Assembly (NCBI RefSeq): GCF_028331445.1
Contig: NZ_JAQMHX010000009.1
Location: 186,001 to 250,000, forward strand
Reading direction: 5' to 3'
Origin: Candidatus Phyllobacterium onerii
GTDB taxonomy: Bacteria > Pseudomonadota > Alphaproteobacteria > Rhizobiales > Rhizobiaceae
Length of the DNA stretch: 64,000 nt
In this document: positions 56,369 to 64,000 of the stretch, in pieces
How the letters are laid out: every line of letters begins with the position of its first letter
Numbering within the stretch: the stretch's first letter is position 1
Program-made: the position numbers and the translations under genes
Notes under the pieces: generated by a model
The model's database searches: none
What the model saw: only the letters and a program-made list of their open reading frames with translations
Told to the model about the DNA's origin: nothing

Positions 56369-56772
56369 AAGTCCTCGTCTGCGGTGGAAGAAAATACAGC
56401 GATAAAGTCACGGTATGGGGATGGCTTCAGGCTATCCACTTAAAGCACGGCATCGATAGGGTCATCCAAGGAGGTGCCGATGGTGCCGACAAGTTGGCGC
56501 TAAAATGGTGCTTGGACCAGAGCATAGAATGCTGGAACGTGCCAGCCGATTGGACAGATCTAAGCCAGCCCGACGCCGTTATCAAGGCGCGCCGCGATGG
56601 CACTAAATACGATGCCAAGGCCGGTAGCAGGCGCAACCAACGTATGCTTGACGAAGGACGGCCTGACGTTGTTGTGGCCTTCCCCGGCGGCACTGGCACG
56701 GCTGATATGATGCGCCGGGCTGTGAAGGCCGGTGTACGCGTATTCGAACCAGTTAAGAGGACCAGAGCATGA
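56365..56772 (+). CDS. DUF2493/SLOG-fold protein
   Basis: A 135-residue protein of the YspA/DUF2493 group. The N-terminal strand and loop MKVLVCGGRKYSD and the downstream VIQGGADGADKLA and VVAFPGGTGTADMMRRA are the Rossmann-like ligand-binding motifs of the SLOG superfamily. These proteins are thought to bind nucleotides and are frequent in phages and mobile elements. It is coupled by ATGA on both sides. Function here is unknown. Confidence 0.82.
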   Translation: MKVLVCGGRKYSDKVTVWGWLQAIHLKHGIDRVIQGGADGADKLALKWCLDQSIECWNVPADWTDLSQPDAVIKARRDGTKYDAKAGSRRNQRMLDEGRPDVVVAFPGGTGTADMMRRAVKAGVRVFEPVKRTRA

Positions 56773-57059
56773 GCGTCTTCACCCCCGCCAAGCTAGCCGA
56801 GCGTTGGGAATGCTCCGAACGCCATATCCGCAACCTGATCGCAGCCGGTCAGTTGCGTTCATTTCGATTAGGAGGCAAGTTGCTCCGCATTAGGGGCGAA
56901 GACGTGGAGAACTACGAATGTCAGAGTGGCGCATCACCAGACTCAGAGGAAAGCTCGCTCTCACGTTCGAACGCGACGGCAAGCGTCATCGATACTCCCT
57001 TGGGACCGACAACGCGCGCGAGGCTCTTAACATTGCGCCAGCCCTCTATGCGGAGTTAA
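56769..57059 (+). CDS. excisionase-like helix-turn-helix protein
   Basis: A 96-residue protein whose first 50 residues are a MerR/excisionase-type HTH: TPAKLAERWECSERHIRNLI, then GQLRSFRLGGKLLRIRGEDV. It starts by ATGA overlap with the SLOG gene, and its last 142 bases overlap the integrase gene in another frame. It probably directs excision or controls the integrase promoter. Confidence 0.78.
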   Translation: MSVFTPAKLAERWECSERHIRNLIAAGQLRSFRLGGKLLRIRGEDVENYECQSGASPDSEESSLSRSNATASVIDTPLGPTTRARLLTLRQPSMRS

Positions 57060-57973
57060 CACGCCCCACAGGCACTAGAGTCCGTGACCTCTGGACGGCT
57101 TATTGTCTGGACAAGCACGGCAAGGCCGTCCTCTCCACGATGGAGCATACCTGGAAGGCGCTTGAGAAGCGGTTTGGTGATCGCGACGGCGACAGGATCA
57201 CCATAGAGGATTGTCGGGCTCACATTGCTGAACGCAGGGCGCAGCGCACCAAGCAGTGTCCAGACGGAATTCAAGACGGAACCATCCATACCGAGCTAGG
57301 CCATCTGCGCACCGTCCTAGTCTGGGCTGAAGAACACGGCATCATTTTCAAGGCACCGAAGATTGAGCGCCCCTCCAAGCCTGAACCAATGGAGCGCCAT
57401 CTCACCCGCGACGAAGCACACCGCATTCTCGCAGCGGCGAAAGCCCCTCATCTGCAAACAGCAATTCACCTCATGCTTGGTACGGCAGCGCGCATTACAG
57501 CATTGCTGGAATTGAAATGGGACAGGGTAAACTTCGAAAAGAAACTGATCCATCTGCGCAACCCGGATGACACGGTAAAGCGCAAGGGACGCGCTATCGT
57601 GCCGATCAACTCGTCGTTGATGGCCGCGCTCAAGGAAGCCCGCAAAGGGGCGCTGACAGAGTATGTCGTGGAATGGGCTGGACAGCCGGTGAAGAGCCTG
57701 AAGCGCTCCATAGCGAGCGCTGCAAAGGCAGCAGGGCTTGAAGACGTGTCGGCGCATGTGTTCAGGCACACGGCAGCGGTATGGATGGCAGAGGCGGGGA
57801 TCGATATGGAGGAGATCAGTCAATATCTCGGACACAGTAATGTGGAGATCACGCGGCGCGTCTATGCGCGCTACTCGCCGGACTATCTGCGCAATGCAGC
57901 GTCGGCTCTTGAAATGGGCTTATACATAGTGCCCGCTGGCACAAGTGAACCTGCGGAGAAGAACATAAATTGA
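56918..57973 (+). CDS. int: tyrosine recombinase/integrase
   Basis: A 351-residue phage-type integrase. An N-terminal arm-type domain and SAM-like core-binding domain precede the catalytic domain. Catalytic residues are Arg in GTAARITALLELKW, His-x-x-Arg in AHVFRHTAA, His in YLGHSNVEIT and Tyr in VYARYSPDYL. GGAGAAC lies before the ATG at 56918. It sits 74 bases from the right repeat and would recombine it with attL in the tRNA gene. Confidence 0.93.
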   Translation: MSEWRITRLRGKLALTFERDGKRHRYSLGTDNAREALNIAPALYAELTRPTGTRVRDLWTAYCLDKHGKAVLSTMEHTWKALEKRFGDRDGDRITIEDCRAHIAERRAQRTKQCPDGIQDGTIHTELGHLRTVLVWAEEHGIIFKAPKIERPSKPEPMERHLTRDEAHRILAAAKAPHLQTAIHLMLGTAARITALLELKWDRVNFEKKLIHLRNPDDTVKRKGRAIVPINSSLMAALKEARKGALTEYVVEWAGQPVKSLKRSIASAAKAAGLEDVSAHVFRHTAAVWMAEAGIDMEEISQYLGHSNVEITRRVYARYSPDYLRNAASALEMGLYIVPAGTSEPAEKNIN

Positions 57974-58047
57974 ACATGGTGCCGAAAACGCCAATTACGA
58001 AGCGCCCACTTCCACGTATTTCCTACGTTTCCGTGGCTGGCCCTTCC

Positions 58048-58101
58048 TTGACATCGTAGGGGTCACAGGTTCAATCCCTGTCACGCCCACCATCTGACCC
58101 T
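58048..58101 (+). repeat. right attachment site (attR)
   Basis: These 54 bases are identical to 54850-54903, ending CACGCCCACCATCTGACCCT. They do not form a complete tRNA because the 5' half is absent. Confidence 0.92.
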
Positions 58102-58146
58102 TAAATTCAGGCACTTAAGCAACGTCCATTTGACTAACAACAATTG

Positions 58147-58480
58147 TTAGATGTGCACTTGCGCGCAGACAGTGGGCGTTTCGTGCGCCCTTTGCAGTTC
58201 GGCAATGATGCTTTCCGTCGCAAGTTTTGCCTCTAGCAGGTACTCCGGATCAAAACTCTCATAGGATTTCGCAGCACGTTTTTTATTGTGGCCTAGCCAC
58301 ACGTCGCACTGTTCTTGGTCGACCCGCATATGTCGCCATTAAATGCCAAATCGTGCCTTGGGTGAACTCATCGATGGATTTCGACTGACGCTTGAACGTC
58401 TGCTTCATCATCAGGACGGGCACCTTGTCCCATTTTACGGCTACACTCATCTAGCCAGTGGTGCAGATTATCAGTGAGCG
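58147..58480 (-). pseudogene. decayed second integrase
   Basis: On the minus strand, three frame pieces add up to the end of a tyrosine recombinase. One frame gives NLHHWLDECSRK, another gives DEFTQGTIWHLMATYA, and a third gives CDVWLGHNKKRAAKSYESF, DPEYLLEAK and a normal C-terminus. At least two frameshifts are needed, and the catalytic Arg of the H-x-x-R-type motif appears as Trp. Its 3' end faces attR, mirror-image to the intact integrase, suggesting an older element once extended to the right from the same site. Confidence 0.72.
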
Positions 58481-58704
58481 AGGGATCGTTCGGATGAGAA
58501 GCGCTACGGGCTTGAATGGTATTGCGGCGAACATAAAAGTGACGCTGGCGATAGTTAGCCTCTGATTTCAGTTTTCCCACGAGTTCGTTGTCAGTGTTTC
58601 TTGCAGCTAATGATTGCGAAGCATCACGCTCTAAGGCACGTTTACTCAAACCTCCGTCGATGATGATAAACTATGCGAAAATACCCAATCTAGGAGAAGC
58701 TCCC

Positions 58705-59508
58705 ATGGACCTGAAATTGACAGGCAAGACGGCCCTTGTAACCGGATCCACTGCAGGGATCGGGCTGGCAATCGCCAAGCGGCTAGCTGCGGAAGGAGCA
58801 AATGTCGTCATCGTCGGCCGATCGCAGGCCAAGCTGGACGAAGCAGCAAAGATCATTACCACCTCCAAGTCTTCCAAAATCGCGTCAGGCATCCGCGCCG
58901 TGCTCGCAGATGCTGCGACTGCCGAAGGGGCTGCCGTTTTGCATCGTGAAGTCCCGACCGTTGATATCCTCGTCAATAATCTCGGCATCTATGAATCCAA
59001 GCCTTTCACTGACATCACTGACGCTGATTGGCTAAAATTCTTCGAGGTAAACGTGCTCAGCGGCGCACGTCTCGCTCGTCAATATTTTCCGGATATGCTG
59101 GAACGAAATTGGGGGCGGATCATCTTCATCGCCAGCGAATCCGGTCTCGTTGTTCCCCCAGACATGATCCATTACGGCATGACGAAAACGGCGCAGCTTG
59201 CCATATCGCGCGGCTTGGCCGTGTTGACGAAGGGCACAGGTGTAACGGTAAACTCGGTCCTGCCCGGCCCTACCCGATCAGAAGGCATCGTCGACTTCTT
59301 GAAGAGTGTCGCCCGCGACCCGTCTTTGCCGCCCGAGGAGATGGAAGCCGAATTCTTTCGCAACGAACGTTCCACCTCGTTGCTGCAACGCATGATCGAA
59401 CCGGAAGAAATCGCCGACCTGGTGGCATATGTGGCGAGCCCACTGTCAGCGGCAACGAATGGAGCAGCGCTTCGTGTCGAGGGCGGCATTACGCCGACAA
59501 TCGCATAG
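58705..59508 (+). CDS. short-chain dehydrogenase/reductase
   Basis: A 267-residue classical SDR. The cofactor motif is VTGSTAGIGLAIA near residue 11, the NNLGIYE strand follows and the catalytic Tyr/Lys pair is in IHYGMTKTA. AGGAGAAG precedes the ATG at 58705; a longer frame to 58588 reads through the decayed integrase region. It is cotranscribed with a PPC-domain gene. Substrate unknown. Confidence 0.9.
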   Translation: MDLKLTGKTALVTGSTAGIGLAIAKRLAAEGANVVIVGRSQAKLDEAAKIITTSKSSKIASGIRAVLADAATAEGAAVLHREVPTVDILVNNLGIYESKPFTDITDADWLKFFEVNVLSGARLARQYFPDMLERNWGRIIFIASESGLVVPPDMIHYGMTKTAQLAISRGLAVLTKGTGVTVNSVLPGPTRSEGIVDFLKSVARDPSLPPEEMEAEFFRNERSTSLLQRMIEPEEIADLVAYVASPLSAATNGAALRVEGGITPTIA

Positions 59509-59517
59509 GAGGTCATG

Positions 59518-59973
59518 ATGCCCAACTCATCCAGCGACATCGGGACGGCCAGGTTCACCAAGACGCCGACGGGTTATCTAATGGTATTGCTTCAAGGGGA
59601 TAATTTGTTCGTCCAACTTGAGGCGTTGATGGAGAGCGAACAGATTCCCTCGGCGAGCTTCTCGGCCTTCGGATTCGCAAGGCTTGCCACTTTCGGCTTC
59701 TTCGATTTCGCCAAGAAACAATACGTTCCAAGATCGTTCGAGAACGTCGAGATGGCAAGCATTACAGGATCGCTGGCTTGGCAAGACGGCAAGCCGTCGA
59801 TTCATGCTCACGGGGTCGGCTGCGATCACACCTTCGCGGCCGTTGGCGGGCATTTTCTGGCACTGGAGGTTGGAACCGGATCACTTGAGATCACCATTAC
59901 AGCGCGCGCACAAAAACTTGAGCGTAAGCTCGATACTAAAATTGGGGCGAACGTTTTAGACGTCCGAGGCTGA
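59518..59973 (+). CDS. PPC-domain (DUF296) protein
   Basis: A 151-residue protein with the single PPC/DUF296 fold: ASFSAFGFARLATFGFFDF, then HAHGVGCDHTFAAVGGHFLAL and EVGTGSLEITI. Its metal-binding His residues (HAHG) are present. Bacterial members are trimeric proteins of unknown function, sometimes called DNA-binding. GGAGG lies 5 bases before this ATG; another ATG is directly upstream. It follows the SDR by 9 bases. Confidence 0.82.
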   Translation: MPNSSSDIGTARFTKTPTGYLMVLLQGDNLFVQLEALMESEQIPSASFSAFGFARLATFGFFDFAKKQYVPRSFENVEMASITGSLAWQDGKPSIHAHGVGCDHTFAAVGGHFLALEVGTGSLEITITARAQKLERKLDTKIGANVLDVRG

Positions 59974-60143
59974 ACCCGCCGTTGGAAGAAATAATCCCAG
60001 CGATCTTTGGATTTTAGCTCCCCATCACAGATTTGCCAGAACGATGTCGAGACATTAAGTCCTTGGCGACGCCAAGGGGTCATGGTGACAGCACAGTTTC
60101 GTGGTCATACCTGGCTCAGTCTTTGCTCAAAGCCAAGCCACTT

Positions 60144-60329
60144 ATGCGCCGGAAGTGGCAGCTGAGAAGGCTGCCTGTCCAGGTAGGCCGGCGCCGCGTA
60201 GAGGACAAGGACGGTAATCCGCTGGAGGTGCATCGAAAGCTGGCTGACGGCACCTGCGCCTTTTTCATTGATCATCCCTTCGGCGCCGATCTGGACTGGG
60301 CGGTCGCAGCACCGCCGGAGACCGAGTAG
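60144..60329 (+). CDS. possible small protein, unrecognised
   Basis: A 61-residue frame beginning MRRKWQLRRLPVQVGRRRVE and containing GNPLEVHRKLADGTCAFFID. Third codon positions are mostly G or C like true genes here, and an open extension runs upstream to 60033. No family or ribosome-binding site is recognised. It lies in the otherwise empty 529-base gap between the PPC gene and the 6-phosphogluconate dehydrogenase gene and may be a fragment. Confidence 0.3.
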   Translation: MRRKWQLRRLPVQVGRRRVEDKDGNPLEVHRKLADGTCAFFIDHPFGADLDWAVAAPPETE

Positions 60330-60502
60330 CGACTGCACTGGTCTCCGGTTCGTTTCCCTTGGCTTTGTTTTCCATCACGATCTTATGACCACCTGCATCG
60401 CTTGTGCCGCCAGATGCGCGGACCTACTTTGTCAGTGGCATTGCCCTGTCGCCGTTTAGGTGTAGCCTTCTGACAATTCCAACCCTTCGGCGGAGATTCG
60501 AG

Positions 60503-61540
60503 ATGCAGCTTGGTATGATTGGACTGGGGCGTATGGGCAGCAACATGGCGCAGCGCCTGATGAAGCATGGTCACAACTGTGTCGTTTACGACACGCGCGC
60601 CGAGAGCATGGTGGAGTTGCAGAGCCTCGGCGCCAAGGGTAGCACGTCGCTGCCGGAGTTTGTCTCTACGCTGACAAAGCCCCGCGCTGTCTGGCTGATG
60701 TTGCCGGCTGCAGTCGTTGACAAGGTGCTGGCACAATTGGTGCCGCTGCTCGACAAGGACGATATCGTCATCGATGGCGGCAATTCATATTATCACGATG
60801 ACATCCGCCGCAGCGGCGAATTAAAAGCGAGCGGCATCCACTATGTCGATGTTGGCACGAGCGGCGGCATATTTGGCTTCGAACGCGGTTACTGCCTGAT
60901 GATCGGCGGCGAAAAGGATATCGTTCAACACCTCTCCCCGATCTTTGCCGCTCTTGCTCCTGGCAAAGGCAATGGACCCGAAACCCCCAGCCGTCTGGAG
61001 AAACCGGTCGCCGGCAGCACGGCCGATCAGGGTTACTTGCATTGCGGCCCGCATGGCGCTGGGCATTTTGTCAAGATGGTCCACAACGGCATCGAATACG
61101 GATTGATGGCTGCTTATGCGGAAGGGCTCAACATTCTGCGCAATGCGGATATCGGCCTACGCTCGCATGAGGTCGATGCCGAAACGACGCCGCTACAGAA
61201 TCCCGAGCATTATCAATACGAGTTCAACCTGCCCGACATTGCCGAAGTATGGCGTCGCGGCAGCGTCGTCAGTTCGTGGCTTCTCGACCTCACAGCCGAT
61301 GCTTTGCATGGCGATCCCGCGCTCGCGAGCTATGAGGGGCGCGTCTCGGATTCGGGCGAAGGCCGCTGGACTGTCATGGCCGCGATCGACGAGGCCGTAC
61401 CGACACCCGTTCTCAGCGCCGCATTGCAGGAACGCTTCTCGTCGCGCGGCAATGCCGACTTCGCCAACAAGATCCTGTCCGCCATGCGACGTGAATTTGG
61501 CGGGCACGTGGAAAAACAGGCGCCGAAACCGGCTGGGTAA
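60503..61540 (+). CDS. 6-phosphogluconate dehydrogenase, decarboxylating (short form)
   Basis: A 345-residue member of the short YqeC-type class, usually NAD-preferring. It oxidises and decarboxylates 6-phosphogluconate to ribulose-5-phosphate. Motifs are MIGLGRMGSNMAQRL at the N-terminus, IDGGNSYYHD, GTSGGIFGFERGY and HCGPHGAGHFVKMVHNGIEY with the catalytic Lys. GGAGATTC precedes the ATG at 60503. Confidence 0.93.
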   Translation: MQLGMIGLGRMGSNMAQRLMKHGHNCVVYDTRAESMVELQSLGAKGSTSLPEFVSTLTKPRAVWLMLPAAVVDKVLAQLVPLLDKDDIVIDGGNSYYHDDIRRSGELKASGIHYVDVGTSGGIFGFERGYCLMIGGEKDIVQHLSPIFAALAPGKGNGPETPSRLEKPVAGSTADQGYLHCGPHGAGHFVKMVHNGIEYGLMAAYAEGLNILRNADIGLRSHEVDAETTPLQNPEHYQYEFNLPDIAEVWRRGSVVSSWLLDLTADALHGDPALASYEGRVSDSGEGRWTVMAAIDEAVPTPVLSAALQERFSSRGNADFANKILSAMRREFGGHVEKQAPKPAG

Positions 61541-61581
61541 TCCCGCCCGCCGGACGCCTGTGCATACAGGAGTACAAAGTC

Positions 61582-62250
61582 ATGGATATGAAAATGTTGA
61601 GATCGACCCTTCCGATACTGGCTCTGGCGGCTGGTGTGGCGATGGCGCTGCCGCTGGAGGCCAGCGCTCAAAGCATGATGAAGAAGGGTCAGTCAACCAT
61701 GACGACGAAGGCGTCCAACAGGGCCAATGTCCGCGGAACAATCGAGAGCTTTAACGACACATCCATCGTCGTGAAAACGCGCGAAGGACCTGATGCAACC
61801 GTCACGTTGAGCGATGGCTGGGTCGTCGGCGGCGTCGCCAAGGCGTCGCTTGACGACATCAAGAAGGGCGACTTTGTCGGGATAACCAACGTGCCGAAAA
61901 GCGAAGGGGGCAACAGCGCGCTTGAGGTGGTGATCTTTCCGGCTGCACTCAAGGGCACAGGTGAAGGCGACCGTCCATGGGATCTGAAGCCGAATAGCAG
62001 CATGACAAACGCCACAGTTGCCGATGCAGTCAAGGATGTCGATGGACGCACCCTGACAGTCACCTATCGTGGCGGCGAAAAGAAGATTGCAGTTCCGGAC
62101 GGCACGCCGATCGTCACCCTTGCACAGGCCACAAAGGACGATCTGAAGCCCGGCGCTACGGTCTTCGTCGCCGCCGAGAAGGGCAGCGACGGCACCCTCA
62201 CCTCGAAGCGAGTCGTCGTCGGTACGAACGGCGTCGTTCCGCCCATGTAA
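61582..62250 (+). CDS. exported protein with two DUF5666-like OB-type segments
   Basis: A 222-residue periplasmic protein. The signal peptide LPILALAAGVAMALPLEASA ends near residue 30. Two related segments follow, the first around NVRGTIESFNDTSIVVKTR and the second around VDGRTLTVTYRGGEKKIAV, each followed by a DLKKGD-like/DLKPGA turn. Such modules occur in exported proteins of unknown function. CAGGAG lies before the ATG. It may be cotranscribed with the upstream dehydrogenase gene, 41 bases away. Confidence 0.7.
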   Translation: MDMKMLRSTLPILALAAGVAMALPLEASAQSMMKKGQSTMTTKASNRANVRGTIESFNDTSIVVKTREGPDATVTLSDGWVVGGVAKASLDDIKKGDFVGITNVPKSEGGNSALEVVIFPAALKGTGEGDRPWDLKPNSSMTNATVADAVKDVDGRTLTVTYRGGEKKIAVPDGTPIVTLAQATKDDLKPGATVFVAAEKGSDGTLTSKRVVVGTNGVVPPM

Positions 62251-62260
62251 TCAGAAGAAA

Positions 62261-62292
62261 ATATCCCGGAAACAGTACTGCTTCCGGGATAT
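62261..62292 (-). terminator. terminator of the aldo/keto reductase gene
   Basis: ATATCCCGGAA and TTCCGGGATAT form a perfect 11-base stem, starting 4 bases past the reductase stop. TTTTCTTCT follows on the minus strand. It may also stop transcription arriving from the plus strand. Confidence 0.8.
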
Positions 62293-62296
62293 GCAC

Positions 62297-63301
62297 TCAA
62301 TGGTGAGCGCCAACTTCGCTATCGAGATGCGCCATCTGCACTTCGGCATAGCGCGTCCCGGCGGCGGCACCTTTGGGCACGGCATTTTCGATAGCACCCA
62401 GGTCTTCGCTCGTAAGCTTGATGTCGAGAGCACCCAGCGCCTCACTCAGGCGGTCGCGCCGTCGCGCACCGATCACCGGTATGATGTCCTCGCCCTTCGC
62501 CGCGACCCAGGCAATGGCGATCTGCGCCACCGTCACGCCCTTGCTAGCCGCAATCTTCTGCAGCGCCCCGACCAACGCCAGGTTCTTCTCGACATTGTCG
62601 CCCTGGAACCTTGGACTGTGCGTACGAAAATCGCCCGGATCCGTGTTACCCTTTTTCCAACGCCCGCTGATGAGACCACGTGAAAGCACGCCGTAGGCGG
62701 TGATCCCGATCCCGAGCTCGCGGCAGGTCTCAAGAATACCATCTTCGATGCCGCGCGAAATCAGCGAATACTCGATCTGCAGGTCGACGATCGGGTGGAC
62801 GGCTGCGGCCTTCCGGATGGTGGCCGAACCGACCTCGGACAGGCCAATGTGCTTGACGTAACCCGCCTTGACCATGTCGGCGATGGCACCAACCGTATCT
62901 TCGATCGGTACATTGGGATCGAGCCTCGCCGGCCGATATATGTCGATATAGTCGACACCCAGGCGTTGCAGTGAATAGGCGAGGAAGTTCTTGGTCGCTT
63001 GTGGCCTCGCATCAAAGCCGGACCAGCCGCCCGCGGGATCGCGAAGCCCGCCATATTTGACGCTGATGACCACGTCTTCGCGCTTCGTGCCCTTCAGCGC
63101 TTCTGCAATCAACATTTCATTGTGGCCTTGGCCGTAGAAATCTCCGGTATCGAGAAGATTGATCCCTGCATCAAGCGAAGCATGAATGGTCGCGATGCTT
63201 TCAGCGCGATCGGAGGGTCCATAAATACCCGACATGCCCATGCAGCCGAGACCGATTTCGGAAACGCGCGGTCCCGTTTTTCCAAGTTGACGATATTGCA
63301 T
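62297..63301 (-). CDS. aldo/keto reductase
   Basis: A 334-residue NADPH-dependent reductase. Conserved pieces are LGLGCMGMS-like IGLGCMGMSGIYG, catalytic Asp/Tyr in LLDTGDFYGQGHNE, Lys in VISVKYG, and the cofactor loop IPVIGARRRDRL. The usual His after the YIDIY strand is replaced: the text reads YIDIYRPARLDP where many relatives have YQxHRxDP, so one tetrad position may differ. It is divergent from the LysR gene, which probably controls it. Confidence 0.9.
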   Translation of the reverse strand: MQYRQLGKTGPRVSEIGLGCMGMSGIYGPSDRAESIATIHASLDAGINLLDTGDFYGQGHNEMLIAEALKGTKREDVVISVKYGGLRDPAGGWSGFDARPQATKNFLAYSLQRLGVDYIDIYRPARLDPNVPIEDTVGAIADMVKAGYVKHIGLSEVGSATIRKAAAVHPIVDLQIEYSLISRGIEDGILETCRELGIGITAYGVLSRGLISGRWKKGNTDPGDFRTHSPRFQGDNVEKNLALVGALQKIAASKGVTVAQIAIAWVAAKGEDIIPVIGARRRDRLSEALGALDIKLTSEDLGAIENAVPKGAAAGTRYAEVQMAHLDSEVGAHH

Positions 63302-63401
63302 ATTCTAACTCCGGTTCTTCAATATTCCAGAGCAGTATAAAACAACTATGTTTGTGCGATAATCCCGTCTATTCTGTACGGGTCGTTTGGAAAAATGCAC
63401 A

Positions 63402-64000
63402 ATGAATGAGCCCGACCTGTCCGACCTTGGTGCTTTGGTAGCTGTCGCGCATACGCGCAGTTTCCGCGCGGCGGCCGCGATTCGCGGCGTGTCGGCGTCG
63501 TCCTTGAGCGAAGCCATTCGCCGGCTGGAAGCGCGTGTTGGCGTGCGATTGCTCAACCGCACAACACGCAGCGTCACACCAACCGAAGCCGGAACGCAGC
63601 TGCTCGAACGTCTTGACCCGGCGCTCGGAGAGATTGCCGGAGCGCTCGATGCTCTCAACAATTTTCGCGACAGCCCCACCGGCACGCTCAAGCTCAATGT
63701 ACCGGTCATCGTGGCGCAAAAGATCCTGCCGACTATCGTCAACCGGTTCCTTGCAGCATATACCGGAATCACGCTGGAGATTTCAGCCATCGACACTTTC
63801 ATCGATGTGCTGGCGGCAGGCTTTGATGCGGGGATACGCTACGACGAAAGCATCGAGCGCGATATGATCGCAATCCCAATAGGCCCCCGCACCCAGCGCT
63901 TCATGGTTGCGGCAGCACCATCGTACCTCGCAAACAACGGCAAGCTCGAGCATCCACGCGATCTCATCCATCACGCTTGCATACGTCACCGCTTTGCCAG
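63402..64000 (+). CDS. LysR-family transcriptional regulator, cut by window edge
   Basis: The first 199 residues are visible. The winged HTH covers residues 5-65, with SFRAAAAIRGVSASSLSEAI and RLEARVGVRLLNRTTRSV. The effector domain starts near GTLKLNVPVIVAQKILP. The ATG at 63402 begins MNEPDLSDL. It is divergent from the aldo/keto reductase gene with 100 bases between, the usual LysR arrangement. Confidence 0.93.
   Translation, partial: MNEPDLSDLGALVAVAHTRSFRAAAAIRGVSASSLSEAIRRLEARVGVRLLNRTTRSVTPTEAGTQLLERLDPALGEIAGALDALNNFRDSPTGTLKLNVPVIVAQKILPTIVNRFLAAYTGITLEISAIDTFIDVLAAGFDAGIRYDESIERDMIAIPIGPRTQRFMVAAAPSYLANNGKLEHPRDLIHHACIRHRFA

Overview
The window looks like a chromosomal segment of an alphaproteobacterium of the Hyphomicrobiales (Rhizobiales), probably near Phyllobacteriaceae/Brucellaceae. 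Indications are a homospermidine synthase, a Brucella Omp10-like lipoprotein, CpdR, an sRNA that fits the rhizobial MmgR/suhB family beside an inositol-monophosphatase-family gene, and repeat families common in this order. Genus assignment is inference; no rRNA is present.

Bases 1-15,600 are an accessory catabolic region. A minus-strand operon runs from about 9.65 kb off the left edge. It holds a small alpha/beta-barrel-type protein, an NAD-dependent epimerase, a complete polar-amino-acid-type ABC importer, an AroQ-type dehydroquinase with altered substrate-contact residues, a Gfo/Idh/MocA oxidoreductase, an unrecognised 36-codon gene, an aldo/keto reductase, a ketosteroid-dehydrogenase-like flavoprotein and a QuiC-like 3-dehydroshikimate dehydratase (cut by the edge). 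Divergent from it are an SDR, two related TIM-barrel isomerase-like genes, an M24-fold metalloenzyme and two FCD-type GntR regulators. The gene content suggests uptake and degradation of a quinate/shikimate-like or other alicyclic hydroxy acid toward protocatechuate; the substrate is not known.

Bases 15,600-54,700 are mostly core genes: homospermidine synthase, PepF with a coupled DUF3445 gene, a DUF882 cell-wall protein, KDPG aldolase, TrhO, a DUF533 protein, Omp10, a 5'-nucleotidase with a LysM tail, an NCS1 permease, ferrochelatase, a SPFH/NfeD pair, a HicA-type toxin-antitoxin pair, KdsD, an outer-membrane barrel, a sulfatase, GalU, MltB, a degenerate SGNH protein, glutamate synthase GltB/GltD, threonine aldolase, Hsp20, HisN, the MmgR-like sRNA, N-formylglutamate amidohydrolase and CpdR. 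The sulfatase sits between two copies of the 3' end of the barrel gene, which suggests it was inserted there.

Bases 54,820-58,500 carry tRNA-Val(GAC) and a 3.2-kb integrated element bounded by 54-bp direct repeats of the tRNA 3' part. It holds only tiny genes, a SLOG-fold protein, an excisionase-like HTH protein and a tyrosine recombinase. Just outside its right repeat lies a decayed, oppositely oriented second integrase, so the site appears to have been used at least twice. The last 5.5 kb hold an SDR/PPC-domain pair, a 6-phosphogluconate dehydrogenase, an exported protein and an aldo/keto reductase divergent from a LysR regulator cut by the right edge.
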